NCBI GenBank assembly: GCA_028673005.1 | Contig: CM054116.1 | Span: 64,859,682 to 64,923,681, forward strand | Reading direction: 5' to 3' | DNA: 64,000 bases | Origin: Tanypteryx hageni | Taxonomy: Eukaryota; Arthropoda; Insecta; Odonata; Petaluridae | Shown: positions 60,318-64,000 of the stretch, piece by piece | Position numbering within the stretch: the first letter of the stretch is position 1 | How the letters are laid out: every line of letters begins with the position of its first letter | The notes under the pieces: model-generated | Databases searched by the model: none | What the model saw: the letters and a program-made list of their open reading frames with translations, nothing else | What the model was told of the DNA's origin: nothing | Program-made: the position numbers and the translations under genes

Positions 60318-60355
<38 letters not shown>
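60318..60355. repeat. (TA)n at right edge of the foldback element
   Basis: Pure TA run of about 37 bases. Confidence 0.95.
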
Positions 60356-60359
<4 letters not shown>

Positions 60360-62190
60360 CATACTTGTACTGTGCCTTTAGTTTTAATAGTTTTAGTTTT
60401 AATAGCACCGTCAGTCACACTATTTCATAAACATTCTGATTTATGAACATTATGGGACAAAAGTGCGTCGTGTGCAATCCCTGACTATGGCGGGGAATTA
60501 TCTCATAGGTGACGATGCTTTTATTTGTAATGGAGTCAATACTCGAGTAAGAAAGGCTGCAGTTTTTATAGCCGAAGTGGTCAGCGACCGGATCGGCTTC
60601 TACACCGGGGACGCACCCCGGGCTCTTCAATGGCGATGGCGATGACATGTGCGAACAAACAAACACAAAAGCTATTTAATTTTTGGCAAATGTAAAAATT
60701 TGGATAGCCGTTATATATCAATTATTAATTTGAGATTGTAAGCAAGAACTGTGAATTTTGTATTTAAGCTATGTTGATTAAGAGGCAATATTTTGCCACG
60801 TTTTCGACGATAAGTCAACCAATCACGCTTACAGATGGGACACATTGACGGGTATGTCTGTATATTAGTTTAAATAAGGGTGACATAAAGCTAGATTATA
60901 ATCAAAAAGTACCTATTTTAAAAAAGCTGTATACATATGTTTATTTTGAGGTGTTTCGGAATATCGTAAATTATGAAAACAATCATGATTTCCCAATTTC
61001 TACTTAGGTCGCGAATTGAAGAAAATAATAATATAGGTTACTTTATTGACATCTAAAACCAAAGTACTTCTTACAGCCATGAAGTCATTCTGAAAAATAT
61101 TCCTGGGTTGCTCGTTTTTCTTGGCAAAAACAATATAGATGTCTCCAGAGATTCACCTTCAACATACCATTCTGATTCCGTTACCCTTGGCCTCGCGGAG
61201 TCTTCCTCTGGTGACCTCACCTTGACTGCTTTAAAAAAGTTTACGATGGACTAAAGCTGGCAGTGACGGAACCTTTACGTCGCTCTCTTGTTTTACTCTC
61301 TTTTTCATTCTATTTCTTTGTATACCGCTGCTTTCTTTGCCGTTGCCAATTTCTCCCTCACGCCGCTACATTTCTTTGCCGTTCGTGCTTGCACCAATTT
61401 ATCGGTTCTCATTTTTTTTGCGCCGCGTGGCATGCTTCTTATACTTCTCTTGGCTAGCTGAAATATGCTTAAGAGCTCGAAGCCTGTAATTAGAATTTGT
61501 TGATTTCCCAAAGAAATTTTCTGCCCTCTGCGTTGATATGAAGTACCGGAGATCGAATTTTCTATTAATCGATTAAGTTTTCTCTCGATGATGTCCTGTT
61601 ACATTGAATTAGATTGACAATTTTTTAAGTTGTGTAATTTATTTGACTTTTGAATCAATCGCATTTTCCTTTGAAATTTTCAGTGAACAAAATAACGGAA
61701 AAGCTGATATTTTATAAACCCGAATTTTTTCAACAAATTAATACAGGTAATTTTAAATTCTACGTTTCTCAGATTTTATGCAGGTACACGAGAATAATAC
61801 TAAAGAAATCTGGTGGCAGCGAAAGGATATATTCTTTATACGAGCCGTCCTTAAAGCAATGTCAATTCTCATTATTACTGGACGGATTATATTGTACTCG
61901 GATGTTCACTGGAGTATGAGTACTATATGATATATTCAACCTCTATTCAGACATCTGTAGAATGTTTTATTTTAAAACGAGGGTTCAATAGTTCAAATAT
62001 TATTAACGTTAGATTAAAATATATAAAAAATAGTTCTTGGCGTTTCCTAGAAATCATAATGCATGCTTAAAATAATAGTGGGAATTCCTAAATTATTTAT
62101 GCTACTGACATCGATGAAGTCAGGTTCGACTTTGTGGAATTTACTCATCCCAATAATTGAAAAATAACTCTGCAACTTCCACGAAAAGAT
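60356..62190. other. no gene recognised; degenerate family A-like motif near 60.55 kb
   Basis: At 60556-60581 ggctgcagtttttatagccg followed by aagtgg resembles the family A stem II and GAAA with changes, and lacks CTGANGA. A pyrimidine-rich open frame at 61263-61457 has no recognised content. Confidence 0.35.
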
Positions 62191-62197
62191 TTTATTA

Positions 62198-62285
62198 AAA
62201 ACTCGACCGGTTTTGATACGGCCATAGCATCATCGGGCCACCAAGCACCTGATGATGCCACGACTGTAGCCAAACCGGTCTTGTT
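62198..62285. mobile_element. Penelope-type inverted pair with degenerate hammerhead cores (family F)
   Basis: gaccggttttgatacggcca on the left mirrors gtagccaaaccggtc on the right. Minus strand: CCGATGA...AAAACCGG (62212-62236). Plus strand: CTGATGA...AAACCGG (62249-62277). One core has a changed CTGANGA and both lack the G of GAAA, so both are probably inactive. Confidence 0.5.
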
Positions 62286-62759
62286 TAAAAAAAATTGGTG
62301 GAATTTAAAGTTTTTTTTCGGTGACCATGATTTCTATGCTATTATTTTAATATTTGAGATGTTATTTGCCGTCTCAATAATTTTGAAAGAATATTAGCTA
62401 ACGGGAGTAAAAAAAACCTTACATATATCTTTTTTATACAAAGTTCATGTTGTTGTTTTGACGGTAAGAATTCTCTCCGTAATTGAAGTACAAAAATGAA
62501 GTATCAGTGTTTTTTCTCTTTTTCATTATGGATGATTTCTTTATTTAGAGCATCTATCCTTTCATACGTATATGCGTACTTATAACCTGTTTTTTTAAAT
62601 CCTAGCATCTGTTTACACTTTTTCTTTGATTTTTCTCACCCCCATGGGAGTCTTATTTCGCTCCTTCACCCCTAGAGATGTGGTCACTTACAAGGAGATA
62701 CGGTAGTGTTTTTATTATCTAAGATCCGCTCCATTATCTTCTTTACTCATCAGTTGATT
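62286..62759. other. no feature seen
   Basis: AT-rich with pyrimidine-rich runs. Confidence 0.5.
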
Positions 62760-62789
62760 TTTAAACGTTCGACTCTCTACATCCTCTCT

Positions 62790-63512
62790 GCCGCAGTTAC
62801 GTTCTGGAAAAGTAAGAACCTAGAAGTAGGTTTCGAGTATAAAATAGATGGAATAAATATTCTAGCAGCCGAGTATGTAAAATATTTAGGAGTAACCATT
62901 TGTCGAGATCTTTCATGGGACATGCACATTCGTCGAGCTATAGGCGCGGACAACAAGAAACTGGCTTTCTTAGGTACGGTACATAGTACGGAACACTACA
63001 GAAAAAGTACGTGAAACATGTTACTTATCACTGTTTAGACCACAAGTGGAATACGCCTCATGCATATGGGATCCGTACGAGAAGGGACATATAATTAATT
63101 CAATTAGAAAGAGTGCAGCGCAGAGCAGCCAGATTCGTAAAACAAAAGTACGAGCATAAGGAAAGCGTCGCCTCATTATTGATGGATTTGAACTGGGTAC
63201 CACTGGAGGATCGTAGATTGAACTCAAGGTTGCGGATTCTGGAGAAATATAGATCGGAATATCTAAAAGACGAGGTTGTAGGAATAATTGAAGTACCAAC
63301 GTATATAGGTAGAAACGACCGTGACGATAAGATACGTGAGATCGATTGTAGGACGGAGCGTTATCTAGGCTCGTTCTTTCCGAGGACAATACGAGATCAC
63401 AATAGAAAATTTCAACCTGCGATGGACAATCTCTATGAAGGTTATGATGCATTGCACCCCCTGCCACCCACCAATTAGGTGAATTGCAGGGTGACATGTA
63501 GATGTAGATTAT
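62790..63512 (+). mobile_element. CR1/Jockey-type LINE, 3' part of ORF2 (copy 2, younger)
   Basis: Order: VTFWKSKNLEVGFEYKIDGI, EYVKYLGVTICRDLSWDMHI, a frameshift near 63010, FRPQVEYASCIWDPYEKGHI, a second shift near 63105, LERVQRRAARFVKQKYEHKE, RRLNSRLRILEKYRSEYL, FPRTIRDHNRKF, DALHPLPPTN and a TAG at 63476-63478. The short 3' UTR (gtgaattgcagggtgac) ends in atgtagatgtagatt. Only two frameshifts over about 240 codons, so it is younger than the minus-strand copy at 1 kb. The element is 5'-truncated just after the reverse-transcriptase palm. Confidence 0.9.
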
Positions 63513-64000
63513 AAAATGTTGTCAGTGAGGAAATTAAACCATAATCAGAAATGTTCCGAATCAAACTATAATGTTAGTGAGCTATTTGTTTCAACCATAT
63601 CTGTGTCTTTTGTGTAATCAATTCAGTTACCTTAATTCGTCTCTAAGAAATGTACTTCGTTCATATATCTAATACTGTCCCTTAATTTCTGTCAAAGATC
63701 TGTTTTTAGGCCAGTTCTGAAAGATTATGAGCTATTGAAACGATGTAAACTCCTAAACAAGGTTACGGGAATCTTCCTATATTCATTGATATTACGCAAA
63801 CAACATCATCGTATAATGAGTCTATCATCTTACGTGTCAGCTCTTCGTCATTTTTAAATTTAATTTGTTTTCGCTTTGGGTGTAATACCAAGCCAGTTCA
63901 TAACCGCTGCAAAGAAGCCGCGAAGAAACCTTGAAGTTCCAGCGGTGAGACGGAGAACCGAGTTCAATGGGTTTGGTTTCGTATCCGATTACTTCGTTTT
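63513..64000. other. no feature seen
   Basis: AT-rich; nothing recognised before the window ends. Confidence 0.5.

Noticed and set aside
63021..63497. 158-codon open frame on the minus strand
   Set aside because: It is antisense to the LINE ORF2 fragment, whose motifs are clear on the plus strand.
1..64000. CRISPR arrays, bacterial operons, phage or plasmid modules
   Set aside because: No regularly spaced direct repeats and no prokaryotic-type gene clusters; composition and elements are animal-like throughout.

Overview
This is a eukaryotic, AT-rich, gene-poor window, most likely from an arthropod and probably an insect. The support is compositional and repeat-based: long (TA)n tracts, many hAT and pogo/Tigger insertions, CR1/Jockey-type LINE tails, a DUF4817-type mariner-like relic often met in insect genomes, and Penelope-type hammerhead motifs. 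The one good gene has the split-signal-peptide layout common in insect cuticle and matrix genes. I cannot name the species. I see no prokaryotic operon, CRISPR array, rRNA or convincing tRNA.

Layout. 0-12 kb holds repeat debris: a LINE 3' tail with (TATC)n at 0.35 kb, a LINE fragment on the minus strand at 1.05-1.59 kb, and eroded hAT ends at 3.8, 5.1 and 7.6 kb. 12-23 kb has two hAT MITEs, a perfect 17-bp hairpin, and two hammerhead-bearing inverted repeats (14.5 and 18.9-19.1 kb). 23.06-25.78 kb is a hAT element with a perfect 8-bp target duplication and a smaller hAT nested in it; it also carries an unidentified ORF. 27.6-28.8 kb is a decayed LINE joined to an inverted duplication of its own C-terminal coding end. 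30.55-33.64 kb is bounded by hAT-type ends and contains a ZMYM1/DUF4371-like transposase relic, a hammerhead core and a DUF4817 transposase pseudogene. 34.4 kb is a near-perfect hairpin with a hammerhead-like centre and a 12-bp target duplication.

39.8-45.7 kb has a hAT MITE, two more hammerhead loci, and a 4-kb hAT with two TA-flanked Tigger-like elements inside. 52.2-52.7 kb is another hammerhead-bearing inverted repeat. 53.58-55.61 kb, minus strand, is the only confident protein-coding exon: a cysteine-free, Pro/Ser/Gln/Tyr-rich secreted protein of about 635 residues whose first exon was not found. 57.5-58.5 kb is a decayed pogo/Tigger element with a recognisable CENP-B-type DNA-binding region. 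59.7-60.3 kb is a foldback element built from a repeated 20-bp palindrome. 62.2 kb is a degenerate inverted hammerhead pair, and 62.76-63.51 kb is a second, younger copy of the LINE family seen at 1 kb.

The most interesting signal is the density and variety of hammerhead-like cores (CTGANGA - stem II - GAAA). They fall into at least five sequence families plus degenerate ones, and five of the loci are inverted pairs. No Penelope reverse transcriptase was recognised in the window, so these look like short, terminal-repeat-only derivatives.
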